Positions 37,921-47,777 of a stretch of DNA of 64,000 bases are shown in pieces. The translations under genes and the position numbers were made by a program. Under the pieces are notes generated by a model. The model saw nothing but the letters and a program-made list of their open reading frames with translations. It was not told the DNA's origin and made no database searches. This DNA comes from Halomonas alkalisoli (lineage in GTDB: Bacteria > Pseudomonadota > Gammaproteobacteria > Pseudomonadales > Halomonadaceae), in contig NZ_JAKCMI010000029.1 of assembly GCF_021412585.1 (NCBI RefSeq), positions 62,001-126,000 of the forward strand, written 5' to 3'. Positions within the stretch are counted from its first letter, which is position 1. Each line of letters opens with the position of its first letter.

Positions 37921-40900
37921 ATGCTGGAGGCATCCGAGCTGCGACAAGGCGAGCTGCATATGGCCCTTCCCGATGACTTCCTCCCCGACGATGACGTTCC
38001 CGCTCCGCTCAGGCCCGCCCTGGGCAAGGCCTGGCAGCGCCTGAGCGACAGCCTGGCCCAGGCCGACAATGTCGCCGAGATGACGGGGCAGGAGCGGCCC
38101 TCGGAGAGCTGGGAGGCGCTCGATGAACAGCGCCGCCGCCAGCTGGCCCGGGTGCTGGTCATCTCCGACTTCGTGCTCGATACCCTGGTGCGCCATCCCG
38201 ACTGGCTGTTGCATCTGGATGCCGGCGGCGAGCTGGAGGCGGCCCCCGACGAGGCGACGCTGCGCGATACGCTGGGCGAGCGGCTGGAAGCGGCCGAGGA
38301 CGAGGATGCCCTGCATGCGGCCATCCGTCGGTTTCGGCGTGCGCGCATGCTGGGCATCGTGTGGCGCGACCTGACACGGCCTGCCGGCGTGGACATGTGG
38401 CATACCAGCGCGGCGGTTTCCCGCCTCGCGGAGGTCTGCCTGGATGGCGCCCTGGGCTGGCTTGAAGCTCATCTCGAGCCCCGCTGGGGGCGCCCCGCCC
38501 CGCGTGACGACGGCAGGGAGCAGCGCCTGGTGGTGCTGGGCATGGGCAAGCTCGGCGCCGGCGAGCTGAATCTCTCCTCGGATATCGACCTGATCTTCGC
38601 CTACGCCGAGACAGGCGAGACCCAGGGCGGCCGCAAGGCGCTCGAGCATCAGGAATATTTCACCAAGCTGGGGCAGCGGCTGATCACCGCCCTGGACGCG
38701 GTGACCGCCGATGGCTTCGCTTTTCGCGTCGACATGCGGCTGCGCCCGCTGGGCGACGGCGGGCCACTGGTGGGCAACTTCGCCTCGCTGGCCTCCTACT
38801 ACCAGGACCAGGGGCGCGAATGGGAGCGCTACGCCCTGCTCAAGGCACGGCCGGTCGCCGGCGACCTGGAGGCGGGCGGCGAGCTGCTGGCCAACCTGCG
38901 GCCCTTCGTCTATCGCAAGTACCTCGACTTCGGCGCCATCGAGTCGCTGCGCGAGATGAAGGGGCTCATCAACCGCGAGGTGAAGCGCAAGGGCATGCAG
39001 GCCAATATCAAGCTCGGCCCCGGCGGCATCCGCGAAGTGGAGTTCGTGGTCCAGGCCTTCCAGCTGATTCGCGGGGGGCGCGACACGGAGCTCCAGGTGA
39101 CCTCGCTCAAGACCGCGCTGGAGCGGCTTCCCGACGTGGGGCTACTGCCCCAGGAAGTGGTCGACGAACTGCTGCCGGACTATGTCTTCCTGCGCGACCT
39201 GGAACATGCCCTGCAGGCGCTGGAGGACCGTCAGACCCAGAGCCTGCCCGGCGACGACCAGGACCGCGAGCGGGTGGCGCTGGCGCTGGACATGGAAGAC
39301 TGGCCGGGGGTGATCGCCCGCCTCGACGAGGTGCGGGAGCGGGTGCGTCAGCACTTCGACGCGGTGATCGCCGACCCGGAGGGGGAAAACGGGGGTGAAA
39401 ACGGAGAGAGCGACGAGGCGGAGGATGGCAGTGCCGGCTCGCTCGAGGCGTGGCGTTCGCTGTGGCAGGGCGAGTTCAACCAGGAGGAGAGCCTGGAACT
39501 GCTGACCCAGACCGATTTCTCCGCGCCGGACACGGCCTTGCGCCGGCTCGTGTCGCTGCGCGAGTCGCGCCAGGTGCAGGCGATGCAGCGCATCGGCTAC
39601 CAGCGCCTGGATGCCCTGATGCCGATGCTGCTCAACGCCGTCGCCGAGAGCGAGAACCCGGATACCGCGCTGGAGCGTGTCCTGCCGCTGGTCGAGTCGG
39701 TGCTGCGGCGCACCGCCTACCTGGCGCTGCTGCGCGAGAACCCCGAAGCCCTGAGCCACCTGATGCACCTGTGTGGCGCCAGCCCCTGGATCGCCGAGCA
39801 GCTGGCCCGCTTCCCGCTACTGCTCGATGAGCTGCTGACCCCCGAAACGCTCTATACCCCCGCCGACAAGGCGCGGCTGGCCGATGAGCTGCGCCAGGCA
39901 CTGGGCCGTATTCCCGAAGACGACGAGGAGGCCCAGCTCGAGGCGCTGCGGGTCTTCAAGCACGCCCACGTGCTGCGGGTCGCCGCCTCGGATATCGCCG
40001 GCACCCGCCACCTGATGAAGGTCAGCGACTACCTCACCTATATCGCCGAGGTGCTGCTGGAGGCGGTGCTGGGCATGGCCTGGCGGCACCTGGTGCGCAA
40101 GCACGGCTACCCGGTGCGCAGGGATGGCTCCCGGGCCGGTGCCGACCCGGAGTTCCTGATCATCGGCTACGGCAAGCTGGGCGGCATCGAGCTGGGCTAC
40201 GGTTCGGACCTGGACCTGGTGTTCGTCCATGATGCCGATGCCAACGCCAGCACCGACGGTGCACGCCCCGTCGACGCGCCGGTCTTCTTCACCCGCCTGG
40301 GGCAGCGCATCATCCACCTGCTGACGGCGGTGACCCCGGCCGGCACGCTCTATGAAGTAGACATGCGCCTGCGGCCCTCGGGCAATTCCGGCCTGCTGGT
40401 GACCTCGCTGACTGCCTTCGCCGACTATCAGCGCAATCAGGCCTGGACCTGGGAGCACCAGGCACTGGTTCGGGCCCGGGTGGTGGCCGGCAACCCACAG
40501 TTGGCAGAGGGTTTCCATGCGGTGCGCCAGGAGATCCTTGGCCGCAGCCGCGACGTCGAGGCGCTGCGCCAGGAGGTGGTGGCGATGCGGCGCAAGATGC
40601 GCGACCACCTGGGCAGCAAGGGCGAATCCGGTGCCTTCGACCTGAAGCAGGACGCCGGCGGCATGATCGACATCGAGTTCATCTGCCAGTTCGCGGTGCT
40701 CTCCATGGGGCACGACACGCCCGAGCTGCTCCAGTGGAGCGACAACATGCGCATCCTCGAGACCCTGGAGAGCAGCGGTCGCCTGCCTGCCGACGACTGT
40801 CGGCGCCTGCGCGAAGCCTACCTGGCCTACCGCAGCGCCGTTCACCGTACCTCGCTGACCCGCGAAGCGTCTCTCGGTGATGGCAGTGACTTCCAGGCGC

Positions 40901-40953
40901 ACCGGCAGGTCGTGATCGATGCCTGGCAGCGATTGCTCGAACCGTCGACATGA
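37921..40953 (+). CDS. glnE: Bifunctional glutamine synthetase adenylyltransferase/deadenylylase
   Basis: Large (up to 1010 residues) enzyme that adenylylates and de-adenylylates glutamine synthetase in response to PII. Two nucleotidyltransferase domains are visible: the N-terminal one with GMGKLGAGELNLSSDIDLIF-type sequence near residue 210 and the C-terminal one with GYGKLGGIELGYGSDLDLVF-type near 748, each keeping the paired aspartates. An acidic insert (EGENGGENGESDEAED) separates the halves. An in-frame ATG at 37960 (MALPDD) is an alternative start; neither has a strong ribosome site. Confidence 0.95.
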   Translation: MLEASELRQGELHMALPDDFLPDDDVPAPLRPALGKAWQRLSDSLAQADNVAEMTGQERPSESWEALDEQRRRQLARVLVISDFVLDTLVRHPDWLLHLDAGGELEAAPDEATLRDTLGERLEAAEDEDALHAAIRRFRRARMLGIVWRDLTRPAGVDMWHTSAAVSRLAEVCLDGALGWLEAHLEPRWGRPAPRDDGREQRLVVLGMGKLGAGELNLSSDIDLIFAYAETGETQGGRKALEHQEYFTKLGQRLITALDAVTADGFAFRVDMRLRPLGDGGPLVGNFASLASYYQDQGREWERYALLKARPVAGDLEAGGELLANLRPFVYRKYLDFGAIESLREMKGLINREVKRKGMQANIKLGPGGIREVEFVVQAFQLIRGGRDTELQVTSLKTALERLPDVGLLPQEVVDELLPDYVFLRDLEHALQALEDRQTQSLPGDDQDRERVALALDMEDWPGVIARLDEVRERVRQHFDAVIADPEGENGGENGESDEAEDGSAGSLEAWRSLWQGEFNQEESLELLTQTDFSAPDTALRRLVSLRESRQVQAMQRIGYQRLDALMPMLLNAVAESENPDTALERVLPLVESVLRRTAYLALLRENPEALSHLMHLCGASPWIAEQLARFPLLLDELLTPETLYTPADKARLADELRQALGRIPEDDEEAQLEALRVFKHAHVLRVAASDIAGTRHLMKVSDYLTYIAEVLLEAVLGMAWRHLVRKHGYPVRRDGSRAGADPEFLIIGYGKLGGIELGYGSDLDLVFVHDADANASTDGARPVDAPVFFTRLGQRIIHLLTAVTPAGTLYEVDMRLRPSGNSGLLVTSLTAFADYQRNQAWTWEHQALVRARVVAGNPQLAEGFHAVRQEILGRSRDVEALRQEVVAMRRKMRDHLGSKGESGAFDLKQDAGGMIDIEFICQFAVLSMGHDTPELLQWSDNMRILETLESSGRLPADDCRRLREAYLAYRSAVHRTSLTREASLGDGSDFQAHRQVVIDAWQRLLEPST

Positions 40954-41018
40954 AATCAGAGCCGGCCTTCTCTAGGCGCGGTTCCTTCCGCCATCACGAC
41001 AGTGCTATCACGAAAGCG

Positions 41019-41168
41019 CTAAGGAAGCGCTGAACAAATTGACGAGCGAGATGAAGCGCAAGGCGCACGGAGCACAGGAACCGGAGCATATGGGGTATAT
41101 GTGAGGATTCCGAGCACCGCGCAACGTAGCGATTCGCTCGCGCAGGCATTTGTGCAGTGTTTCCCTAA
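41019..41168. repeat. About 150-bp imperfect palindromic element upstream of aroQ
   Basis: The ends are imperfect inverted repeats: CTAAGGAAGCGCTGAACAAAT on the left against the complement of ATTTGTGCAGTGTTTCCCTAAC on the right. GAGCGA and GGAGCA/GAGCAC elements pair further inside, and a CATATGGGGTATATG centre (41088 region) closes the structure. It lacks a coding frame. It looks like a dispersed non-autonomous repeat (MITE- or REP-like), but no second copy lies in this window. Confidence 0.55.
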
Positions 41169-41186
41169 CACGAAAGAGACAACGAG

Positions 41187-41630
41187 ATGAACAAAGTACT
41201 GGTACTGCACGGCCCCAATCTCAACCTGCTGGGTACCCGCCAGCCGGAGATCTACGGCAGCGAGACCCTCAACGACATCAACAATGCCCTCTATGAGAAG
41301 GCGGCGATGAACGGCTGGGACGTCACCTGTCGCCAGAGCAACCACGAAGGCGAACTGATCGATGCGATCCATGCCGCCCGTATCGACGGCACCGCGGCGA
41401 TCATCATCAACCCCGCCGCCTATACCCACACCTCGGTGGCGATCCTCGATGCGCTCAACGCCTTCGACGGCACGGTCATCGAAGTGCATCTCTCCAACGT
41501 GCACAAGCGCGAGAGTTTCCGCCATCACTCCTATGTCTCGCTGCGTGCCGACGGCGTCATCGCCGGGCTCGGCAGCCAGGGCTACCAGGCCGCGCTGGAT
41601 GCGCTGATCCGAGGGGCTAAACAGCCCTGA
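41187..41630 (+). CDS. aroQ: 3-dehydroquinate dehydratase, type II
   Basis: 147-residue enzyme of the shikimate pathway. It starts [18 protein letters not shown], has the catalytic tyrosine at 23 (PEIYG), the [11 protein letters not shown] motif, [12 protein letters not shown] with the catalytic histidine, and [11 protein letters not shown]. Length is standard. The stop codon lies inside the first copy of a 12-bp repeat. The large palindromic element lies directly upstream and may carry or disturb its promoter. Confidence 0.96.
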   Translation: MNKVLVLHGPNLNLLGTRQPEIYGSETLNDINNALYEKAAMNGWDVTCRQSNHEGELIDAIHAARIDGTAAIIINPAAYTHTSVAILDALNAFDGTVIEVHLSNVHKRESFRHHSYVSLRADGVIAGLGSQGYQAALDALIRGAKQP

Positions 41631-41681
41631 GCGGGGTGGTGGAAAGCAGCCCTGAGCGGGGGTAGAAGACAGCCCTGAGCG
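41622..41681. repeat. Three copies of CAGCCCTGAGCG at the aroQ 3' end
   Basis: The 12-mer occurs at 41622-41633, 41647-41658 and 41670-41681. The first copy contains the last sense codon and the TGA stop of aroQ. Spacing is 25 and 23 bases. The intervening sequence (GGTGG/GGGTAGAAGA) is also partly shared. Confidence 0.85.
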
Positions 41682-41703
41682 AGATATCTTTGCCGTTGCC
41701 CCG

Positions 41704-41727
41704 CGGGCCCGCCATCCGGCGGGCCCG
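41704..41727 (+). terminator. Hairpin terminator after aroQ
   Basis: Perfect 10-bp stem CGGGCCCGCC/GGCGGGCCCG with a 4-base loop, followed by TTGCGTTATTTG. It separates aroQ from the nap operon. Confidence 0.75.
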
Positions 41728-41830
41728 TTGCGTTATTTGCTTATGACAAGGCGTGACAGGCTCGGAATATTAGCTACCCTTGAAGTCAAGGTGACCAAGA
41801 ATTTGCTGTTGGGTAATGAGGGAGAGTGGT

Positions 41831-42004
41831 ATGGAAGACCCGGATACCATGGCGCCGGAGGTCCGAAAGCGGAAGGAGCTCAAGCTGTTCCTGTTCATCG
41901 CCATCCTGCTGTTTCCGATACTGGCGATCGCCGTGGTGGGCAGCTTCGGCTTTTCCGTCTGGATCTACCAGACCTTCACCGGCCCGCCCGGCCCCCCGGG
42001 CTGA
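41831..42004 (+). CDS. napE: Periplasmic nitrate reductase small membrane protein NapE
   Basis: 57-residue single-helix membrane protein (LKLFLFIAILLFPILAIAVVG about 18-38), encoded first in the nap cluster as in Paracoccus and Pseudomonas. Its role is unknown. GGAGAG lies 5 bases before the ATG. A proline/glycine tail (GPPGPPG) ends the protein. I saw no convincing FNR or NarL site in the 100 bases upstream. Confidence 0.85.
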   Translation: MEDPDTMAPEVRKRKELKLFLFIAILLFPILAIAVVGSFGFSVWIYQTFTGPPGPPG

Positions 42005-42011
42005 GGGCCGT

Positions 42012-42512
42012 ATGGCAAAGACGAACAACAACAACAGGCGTCGTCAGTTCTTTCGCTCCCTTGGCGGACATGGCCCCATCCGGCGGCCTCCCTGGACCGG
42101 CGATGACTTCACCGAGCGCTGCGTGCGCTGTGCGGCCTGTATCGAGGCCTGCCCCGAGCAGGTGCTGTTCCAAGGCGGTGGCGGCTACCCCGAAATCCGC
42201 TTCGACGAAGAGGGCTGCTCCCTGTGCGGCGCCTGCGTAGAGGCCTGCGGCGAACCGGTCTTCGATACTCGACGCGTCGCCTTTCCCTGGCGGGCCCGGA
42301 TCGAGGCCAACTGCCTGGCGCTGGGAAACGTTCACTGCCAGAGCTGCCAGGACGCCTGCGAGTGGCGAGCCATCGCCTTTGCGCCTGAAATCGGCCGCGC
42401 CCCAAGACCGCGACTGGATACCGAGGCCTGTACCGGCTGCGGTGCCTGCCAGTCCCAGTGTCCCAATCATGCCATCACAATGACAATCGAGGAGATGGCC
42501 CATGCCGAATGA
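42012..42512 (+). CDS. napF: Ferredoxin-type protein NapF
   Basis: 166-residue iron-sulfur protein with three or four cysteine clusters: CVRCAACIEACP, CSLCGACVEAC, a variant CQSCQDACEW and CTGCGACQSQCP. NapF is known to help assemble the NapA [4Fe-4S] cluster in the cytoplasm before Tat export. The start is 7 bases after the napE stop, and its end overlaps napD by 11 bases. Confidence 0.93.
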   Translation: MAKTNNNNRRRQFFRSLGGHGPIRRPPWTGDDFTERCVRCAACIEACPEQVLFQGGGGYPEIRFDEEGCSLCGACVEACGEPVFDTRRVAFPWRARIEANCLALGNVHCQSCQDACEWRAIAFAPEIGRAPRPRLDTEACTGCGACQSQCPNHAITMTIEEMAHAE

Positions 42513-42813
42513 AGCCCTGCATATCGCCAGCCTGCTGGTCCATGCCCGGCCCGAGCACCGCCGGGAAGTGGCCCAATGGCTGGATGCCCAATCCGGGAGC
42601 GAGGTCAGCGCCGACGATCCGTCCGGCAAGCTCGTGGTGGTGGTGGAGAGCGAGCGCGAGGCGCGGATTCTCGAGCTGATCGATTCGGTCCAGATGAGGC
42701 CCGGCGTACTGGGGGCGGCGCTGGTCTATCACCAGATGCTCGACCCTGCTACCGCCGATGAACCCGCCGATACCGTCGAACAACAAGCCCCAGCAGAAGG
42801 GATGCCGACATGA
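42502..42813 (+). CDS. napD: NapA maturation chaperone NapD
   Basis: 103-residue cytoplasmic chaperone that binds the Tat signal of NapA and prevents premature export. The family features [21 protein letters not shown] at the N-terminus and [12 protein letters not shown] are visible. The C-terminal acidic tail ([10 protein letters not shown]) is variable. It overlaps both napF (11 bases) and napA (4 bases). Confidence 0.92.
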   Translation: MPNEALHIASLLVHARPEHRREVAQWLDAQSGSEVSADDPSGKLVVVVESEREARILELIDSVQMRPGVLGAALVYHQMLDPATADEPADTVEQQAPAEGMPT

Positions 42814-45314
42814 AGCTGACTCGTCGTGAATTCGCCAAGGCCAATGCAGCGGCAGTGGCGGCCGCCACCGCCGGCATGGCCATGCCGGTTGGCGCCAGCA
42901 ACCTGATCACCAATGCCGAGCTCACGCAGCTCAATTGGAACAAGGCGCCCTGCCGATTCTGTGGGGTGGGCTGCAGCGTGATGGTAGGCACCCAGAACGA
43001 CCGTATCGTTGCCACCCACGGCGACGTTCATTCAGAGGTCAACAGGGGGCTCAACTGCGTCAAGGGCTACTTCCTGTCCAAGATTCTCTACGGCCAGGAT
43101 CGGCTGCAGCAGCCGATGCTGCGCAAGCGCAACGGGGTCTATGACAAGCGGGGTGACTTCGAACCGGTCTCCTGGGACGAAGCCCTCGACCTGATGGCCG
43201 ACAAGTTCAAGACCGCCATTCGCGACCATGGGCCCGACAGCGTGGCCATGTTCGGCTCCGGACAGTGGACGATCTGGGAAGGCTATGCCGCCAGCAAGCT
43301 GTTCAAGGCCGGGCTGCGCACCAACAACATCGACCCCAATGCGCGCCACTGCATGGCCTCGGCGGTGTATGCCTTCATGCGCGCCTTCGGCTCCGACGAG
43401 CCCATGGGCGTCTACGACGATATCGAACATGCCAATGCCTTCGTGCTCTGGGGCTCGAACATGGCGGAGATGCACCCGATCCTCTGGACCCGGGTCACCG
43501 ATCGACGGCTCTCCTTCCCCGATACCCAGGTGGCGGTGCTCTCCACCTTCGAACACCGCAGCTTCGACCTGGCCGACATCCCCATGGTGATGACGCCCAA
43601 TGCGGACGTGGTGATCCTCAACTACATCGCCAATCACATCATCCAGACCGACCGGGTCGATCGCAATTTCGTCGATAGCCATACGAACTTCGTGCGTGCG
43701 GTGGACGACATCGGCTACGGCCTGCGCGACGAGCATCCGCTGCAGCAGGCGGCCGCCAACGCCGACGATCCCAACCGCTGGACGGCGATGAGCTACGACG
43801 AGTTCGCCGAACACGTTGCCGACTTCACCCTGGAGCGGGCGGCGCGGGAGTCCGGGGTCTCCGAGAGCCGACTGGAGCAGCTTGCCGAACTCTACGCCGA
43901 TCCCGACATCAAGGTGATGACCTTCTGGACCATGGGGGTCAACCAGCACACCCGCGGCGTGTGGGTGAACAACCTGATCTATAATCTGCACCTGCTCACC
44001 GGCAAGATATCGGAGCCCGGCAACAGCCCCTTCTCGCTGACCGGCCAGCCCTCGGCCTGCGGCACGGCACGGGAAGTCGGGACCTTCGCCCACCGCCTGC
44101 CGGCGGACCGGGTGGTCACCAACCCCGAACATCGCGCCTTCGCCGAAGAGGTCTGGAAGCTGCCTGAGGGGACCATCCCCGAAAGGGTGGGCTTCCATGC
44201 CGTTGAGCAGAGCCGCAAGCTGAAGGATGGCGAGATCAAGGTCTACTGGACCCAGGTCAACAACAACATGCAGGCCGGGCCCAATACCCAGCAGGAGATC
44301 CTGCCGGGCTGGCGCAACGAAGAGGCCTTCGTCATCGTCTCCGATATCTACCCCACTGCGTCGGCCCAGGCCGCCGACCTGATCCTGCCGGCCGCCTCCT
44401 GGGTCGAGAAGGAGGGCGCCTTCGGCAACTCCGAGCGGCGCACTCAGTTCTTCCATCAGCTGGTCACCGCCCCGGGTGAGGCGCGCTCCGACCTCTGGCA
44501 GCTGGTGGAGTTCTCCAAGCGCATCCGGGTCGACGAGGTCTGGCCGGCGGATCACCTCGACAAGGCGCCGGAGTACCGCGACAGCACCCTGTTCGACCTG
44601 CTCTACGCCAACGGCCAGGTGGATCGCTACCCGCTTTCCGACATGGAGGAGGGCTACGCCAACCAGGAGGCCGAGGCGCTCGGTTTCTATATCCAGAAGG
44701 GGTTGTTCGAGGAGTACGCCCGCTTCGGTCGCGGCAAGGGCAAGGACCTGGACGACTTCGACAACTACCACCAGAACCGCGGCAAGCGCTGGCCGGTGGT
44801 GGATGGCAAGGAAACCCTGTGGCGCTATCGCGAAGGCTACGACCCCTACGTGGAAGAGGGCCGGGGCGTGCAGTTCTACGCCAAGCCCGACGACCGCGCG
44901 CTGATCTTTGCCGTACCCGACGAGCCGCCCCCCGAGTCGCCGGACGACGAGTTCCCCTACTGGCTCTCGACCGGGCGGGTGCTCGAGCACTGGCATACCG
45001 GCTCCATGACCCGCCGGGTGCCGGAACTGCACCGGGCGGTGCCGGCGGCGCTGCTCTACATGCACCCGGAGGATGCCCGTGCGGAAGGCGTGCGGCGCGG
45101 CAGTGAGGTGAAGGTGATCAGCCGCCGTGGCGAGGTACGCCTGCGGGTCGAGACCCGCGGCCGGGTGAGGCCGCCGCAAGGGCTGGTCTACGTGCCCTTC
45201 TTCGATGCCAACCGGCTGATCAACAACGTGGTGCTGGACGCCACGGACCCGATCTCCAAGCAGACGGACTTCAAGAAATGCGCCGTTCGTCTCGAACTGG
45301 TCAGCCTGGCCTGA
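42810..45314 (+). CDS. napA: Periplasmic nitrate reductase catalytic subunit
   Basis: 834-residue molybdopterin enzyme reducing nitrate to nitrite in the periplasm. A Tat signal TRREFAK is at 4-10. The [4Fe-4S] cysteines are C48, C51, C55 and C83, and the molybdenum ligand is C181 (NARHCMAS). Length and motifs match NapA rather than assimilatory NasA. It supports aerobic or anaerobic nitrate respiration or redox balancing; the membrane donor is NapC. Confidence 0.97.
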   Translation: MKLTRREFAKANAAAVAAATAGMAMPVGASNLITNAELTQLNWNKAPCRFCGVGCSVMVGTQNDRIVATHGDVHSEVNRGLNCVKGYFLSKILYGQDRLQQPMLRKRNGVYDKRGDFEPVSWDEALDLMADKFKTAIRDHGPDSVAMFGSGQWTIWEGYAASKLFKAGLRTNNIDPNARHCMASAVYAFMRAFGSDEPMGVYDDIEHANAFVLWGSNMAEMHPILWTRVTDRRLSFPDTQVAVLSTFEHRSFDLADIPMVMTPNADVVILNYIANHIIQTDRVDRNFVDSHTNFVRAVDDIGYGLRDEHPLQQAAANADDPNRWTAMSYDEFAEHVADFTLERAARESGVSESRLEQLAELYADPDIKVMTFWTMGVNQHTRGVWVNNLIYNLHLLTGKISEPGNSPFSLTGQPSACGTAREVGTFAHRLPADRVVTNPEHRAFAEEVWKLPEGTIPERVGFHAVEQSRKLKDGEIKVYWTQVNNNMQAGPNTQQEILPGWRNEEAFVIVSDIYPTASAQAADLILPAASWVEKEGAFGNSERRTQFFHQLVTAPGEARSDLWQLVEFSKRIRVDEVWPADHLDKAPEYRDSTLFDLLYANGQVDRYPLSDMEEGYANQEAEALGFYIQKGLFEEYARFGRGKGKDLDDFDNYHQNRGKRWPVVDGKETLWRYREGYDPYVEEGRGVQFYAKPDDRALIFAVPDEPPPESPDDEFPYWLSTGRVLEHWHTGSMTRRVPELHRAVPAALLYMHPEDARAEGVRRGSEVKVISRRGEVRLRVETRGRVRPPQGLVYVPFFDANRLINNVVLDATDPISKQTDFKKCAVRLELVSLA

Positions 45315-45338
45315 GGCCGAGAGAGAAGGAGAAATGCA

Positions 45339-45830
45339 ATGAAATGGCTCACTATGCTCAGTCTCTCGCTGGCGCTGGTCGTCGCCGGCCTTGTGATCGC
45401 CGAAGAGCACCGCGACGATTCGGCACCGGACGGCCTGCGGCCGGGCGGTACCCTCAGCCAGTCCCTGCCGGCACCGCCGCTGGCCGGCGAGCCCCGGGAT
45501 GCGGGGCGTGAAGTGCTCAACTATCCCGAACAGCCGCCGGTCATTCCCCACGGTATCCGCGACTACCAGGTCGATGTCCGGGCCAACCGCTGCCTGACCT
45601 GCCACAGCCGCAGCGAGGCGGTACAGGCCGGCGCCCCCATGGTCAGCATCAGCCACTTCCGCGACCGCCACCAGCAGGTGCTGGCGGCGGTATCGCCCGA
45701 CCGCTACTTCTGCACCCAGTGCCATGTGCCCCAGACCGATGCGAGCCCCATCGTCCCCAATACCTTCCTTACGGTCGACGAGGTGCTCGGCGACATGCTT
45801 CGGGAGCGGCGTGAGGGAGGTGGCCAATGA
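45339..45830 (+). CDS. napB: Nitrate reductase cytochrome c subunit
   Basis: 163-residue periplasmic dihaem cytochrome, electron donor to NapA. A signal peptide is followed by two haem-binding motifs, CLTCH (about 87-91) and CTQCH (about 127-131), with conserved histidines between (SHFRDRH). The stop overlaps the napC start by 4 bases. GAGAAGGAG lies upstream of the start. Confidence 0.95.
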   Translation: MKWLTMLSLSLALVVAGLVIAEEHRDDSAPDGLRPGGTLSQSLPAPPLAGEPRDAGREVLNYPEQPPVIPHGIRDYQVDVRANRCLTCHSRSEAVQAGAPMVSISHFRDRHQQVLAAVSPDRYFCTQCHVPQTDASPIVPNTFLTVDEVLGDMLRERREGGGQ

Positions 45831-46468
45831 AGCGCTGGCTGGCCAGTTACTGGCGTATCCTCACCCGCCCCAGCATGCACTTCAGCCTGGGGTTCCTGAC
45901 ACTGGGGGGCTTCATCGCCGGGGTCTTCTTCTGGGGTGGCTTCAATACGGCGGTGGAGGCGACCAATACCCAGCAGTTCTGCATCTCGTGCCATGAGATG
46001 GAGCGCAATCCCTACCGGGAATTGCAAGGCACGATCCACGACGTCAACCGCTCCGGGGTCGGCGCGCAGTGTGCCGACTGCCACGTGCCCCACGGCTGGA
46101 CCCACAAGATGGGACGAAAGATGGAAGCCTCCAAGGAGGTCTGGGGCTGGATCTTCGGCACCATCAATACGCCGGAGAAGTTCGAGGACAAGCGGCGTGA
46201 ACTGGCCGAACGGGAATGGGCGCGGCTGGAGGCCAACGATTCCCTGGAGTGTCGCAACTGTCACGACTTCGAATCCATGGACTTCACGGCGCAGAGTTCC
46301 CGGGCTGCCCAAGCTCACTCCACCTCGCTGGCCAGCGGCGAGGCGACCTGCATCGACTGCCACAAGGGCATCGCCCACGAGCTACCGGACATGAGCGACT
46401 ACCACGGTACCGCCACCCGGCTGCCCGATATCGAATCCTGGGTCGCGCACCTGGAGCGGGATGGGTGA
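45827..46468 (+). CDS. napC: Membrane-anchored tetrahaem cytochrome NapC
   Basis: 213-residue quinol dehydrogenase of the NapC/NirT family. One N-terminal transmembrane helix ([19 protein letters not shown]) anchors a periplasmic domain with four haem motifs: CISCH, CADCH, CRNCH and CIDCH. It passes electrons from quinol to NapB. It is the last gene of the operon; napGH are absent, so this is the NapC-dependent route only. Confidence 0.96.
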   Translation: MKRWLASYWRILTRPSMHFSLGFLTLGGFIAGVFFWGGFNTAVEATNTQQFCISCHEMERNPYRELQGTIHDVNRSGVGAQCADCHVPHGWTHKMGRKMEASKEVWGWIFGTINTPEKFEDKRRELAEREWARLEANDSLECRNCHDFESMDFTAQSSRAAQAHSTSLASGEATCIDCHKGIAHELPDMSDYHGTATRLPDIESWVAHLERDG

Positions 46469-46510
46469 GGTGATGCTGTAGCCACTTCTGTTTAACGTTC
46501 TGTGTTGCCC

Positions 46511-46550
46511 GATGTCCTGCCTATGGTGATAGGCAGGACATCTTTTTTTT
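46511..46550 (+). terminator. Strong intrinsic terminator of the nap operon
   Basis: Perfect 14-bp stem GATGTCCTGCCTAT/ATAGGCAGGACATC with a 4-base loop, followed directly by eight T residues. Confidence 0.95.
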
Positions 46551-46561
46551 CGGCTATTAGT

Positions 46562-46603
46562 TGTCCATTTGGTCGACGGATAAAAAATCCAGATTGGACA
46601 TTT
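46562..46603. promoter_or_regulatory. Candidate operator upstream of the ABC/hydroxyquinol operon
   Basis: The 160 bases between the nap terminator and the binding-protein gene hold no gene. TGTCCA (46562-46567) and TGGACA (46595-46600) form an inverted repeat spaced about three helical turns. The right arm lies in CCAGATTGGACATTT (46589-46603), which matches 12 of 15 bases of a site at 60110-60124. GGAT/ATCC with an AAAAA centre lies between the arms. Confidence 0.45.
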
Positions 46604-46710
46604 CTCTTCATGAGCTGCATTGCACCGTCTTGGTGCCGAAGCCTAAGCTCCTCCTTCCTACCTGCTAAAAGAAGCAGGGGACAAATAAGTATTAAAACAA
46701 GGAGAGAGAG

Positions 46711-47664
46711 ATGGCTATAAATAATACCCTGAAAATGAGTGTGCTGGCTGCTTCGGTCTTCGTGGCATCGACTACAGTAGCGTACGCGGAAAATTCCTAC
46801 CGGATCGGTATTACCCAGAACAACGTCGGCGTCGACAGCTACCAGACGACCTATGAAAGGGCTTTCGTGGAAGCCGCGGAGGCCGCTGGTAATATCGATA
46901 TCGTGGTGCTGGACGCCGGGGGCGATGTGGCGCGCCAGATCGGCCAGATGCAGGACCTCGTCCAGCAGCAGGTTGACGCCATCATCATCTGGCCGACCAA
47001 TGGTCAGGCGGTCATTCCCGCCATTCGCCAGGCAAACAATGCGGGTATTCCGGTCGTCGTGACCAACTCAAAAATTGCCGATGCCGGCATGGATTTCATC
47101 GCGGCGTTTTCAGGCCCCGATAACGTAGAACAGGGTTCTTCTTCGGCCGAGATGATGTGCGATGCCTTGGGTGGAGAAGGACAGATCGTGCAGATTTCCG
47201 GTCAGCCGGGCTATACCACCGCCATCGAGCGCGCTGCCGGGTTTGAGGAGCGGCTTGCCGAACTCTGTCCCGGTGTCGAACTGATGGAAACCCAGCCAGG
47301 CAACTGGAATCGTGAGCGGGCGCAACGTGTCATGGAAGACTTCCTCACCAAGTACGACCGTATCGACGGCGTCTATTCCGGGGACGACAACATGGGGGTT
47401 GGCGCCCTGAATGCTGCCAAGGACGCTGGTCGCGCCGGCGATATCGTGTTCATTGGTGCCACCAACTTCGCCGTAGGCTATGACGCCATTGCACGCGGTG
47501 AGTACTACGGCTCCATCTACCAGTCCCCGGTGGATGATGCTCATGCGGCGCTGCAGACAGCGTTGGACGTACTGGCCGGTGAGGATGTCCCCAAGCTCAA
47601 CTTCTTCGAGACGCCGAAGATCACCGCCGAGAACCTGGAAGAGTTCGACCGTCCGGTCTTCTGA
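46711..47664 (+). CDS. Ribose-type ABC transporter substrate-binding protein
   Basis: 317-residue periplasmic binding protein of the Peripla_BP_4 (RbsB-like) family. The signal peptide ends at VAYAENS. Typical features are the YRIGITQNN first strand, IIIWPTNGQAVIPAIRQANNAGIPVVVTNS and a hinge DGVYSGDDNMGVGAL. AAGGAGAGAGAG precedes the ATG. Two permeases and a double ATPase follow. The location ahead of aromatic genes suggests the ligand may be a polyhydroxylated cyclic compound or glycoside, but this is inference. Confidence 0.9.
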   Translation: MAINNTLKMSVLAASVFVASTTVAYAENSYRIGITQNNVGVDSYQTTYERAFVEAAEAAGNIDIVVLDAGGDVARQIGQMQDLVQQQVDAIIIWPTNGQAVIPAIRQANNAGIPVVVTNSKIADAGMDFIAAFSGPDNVEQGSSSAEMMCDALGGEGQIVQISGQPGYTTAIERAAGFEERLAELCPGVELMETQPGNWNRERAQRVMEDFLTKYDRIDGVYSGDDNMGVGALNAAKDAGRAGDIVFIGATNFAVGYDAIARGEYYGSIYQSPVDDAHAALQTALDVLAGEDVPKLNFFETPKITAENLEEFDRPVF

Positions 47665-47777
47665 CGACACGGTGCACTGCTCGGGGCGAGATATTCTTAA
47701 GCGATTTATGCCCGGGCTACAGGACTGGCCTGGGCGCAACCACCCCTGCGCAAGGCCTACCCAAACAGGTGATTAAC

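Noticed and set aside
43032-45827. Long open frame on the minus strand opposite napA and napB (931 codons)
   Set aside because: Same cause; its product is a low-complexity mix rich in H, G, V, L and Q, while napA carries every catalytic motif.
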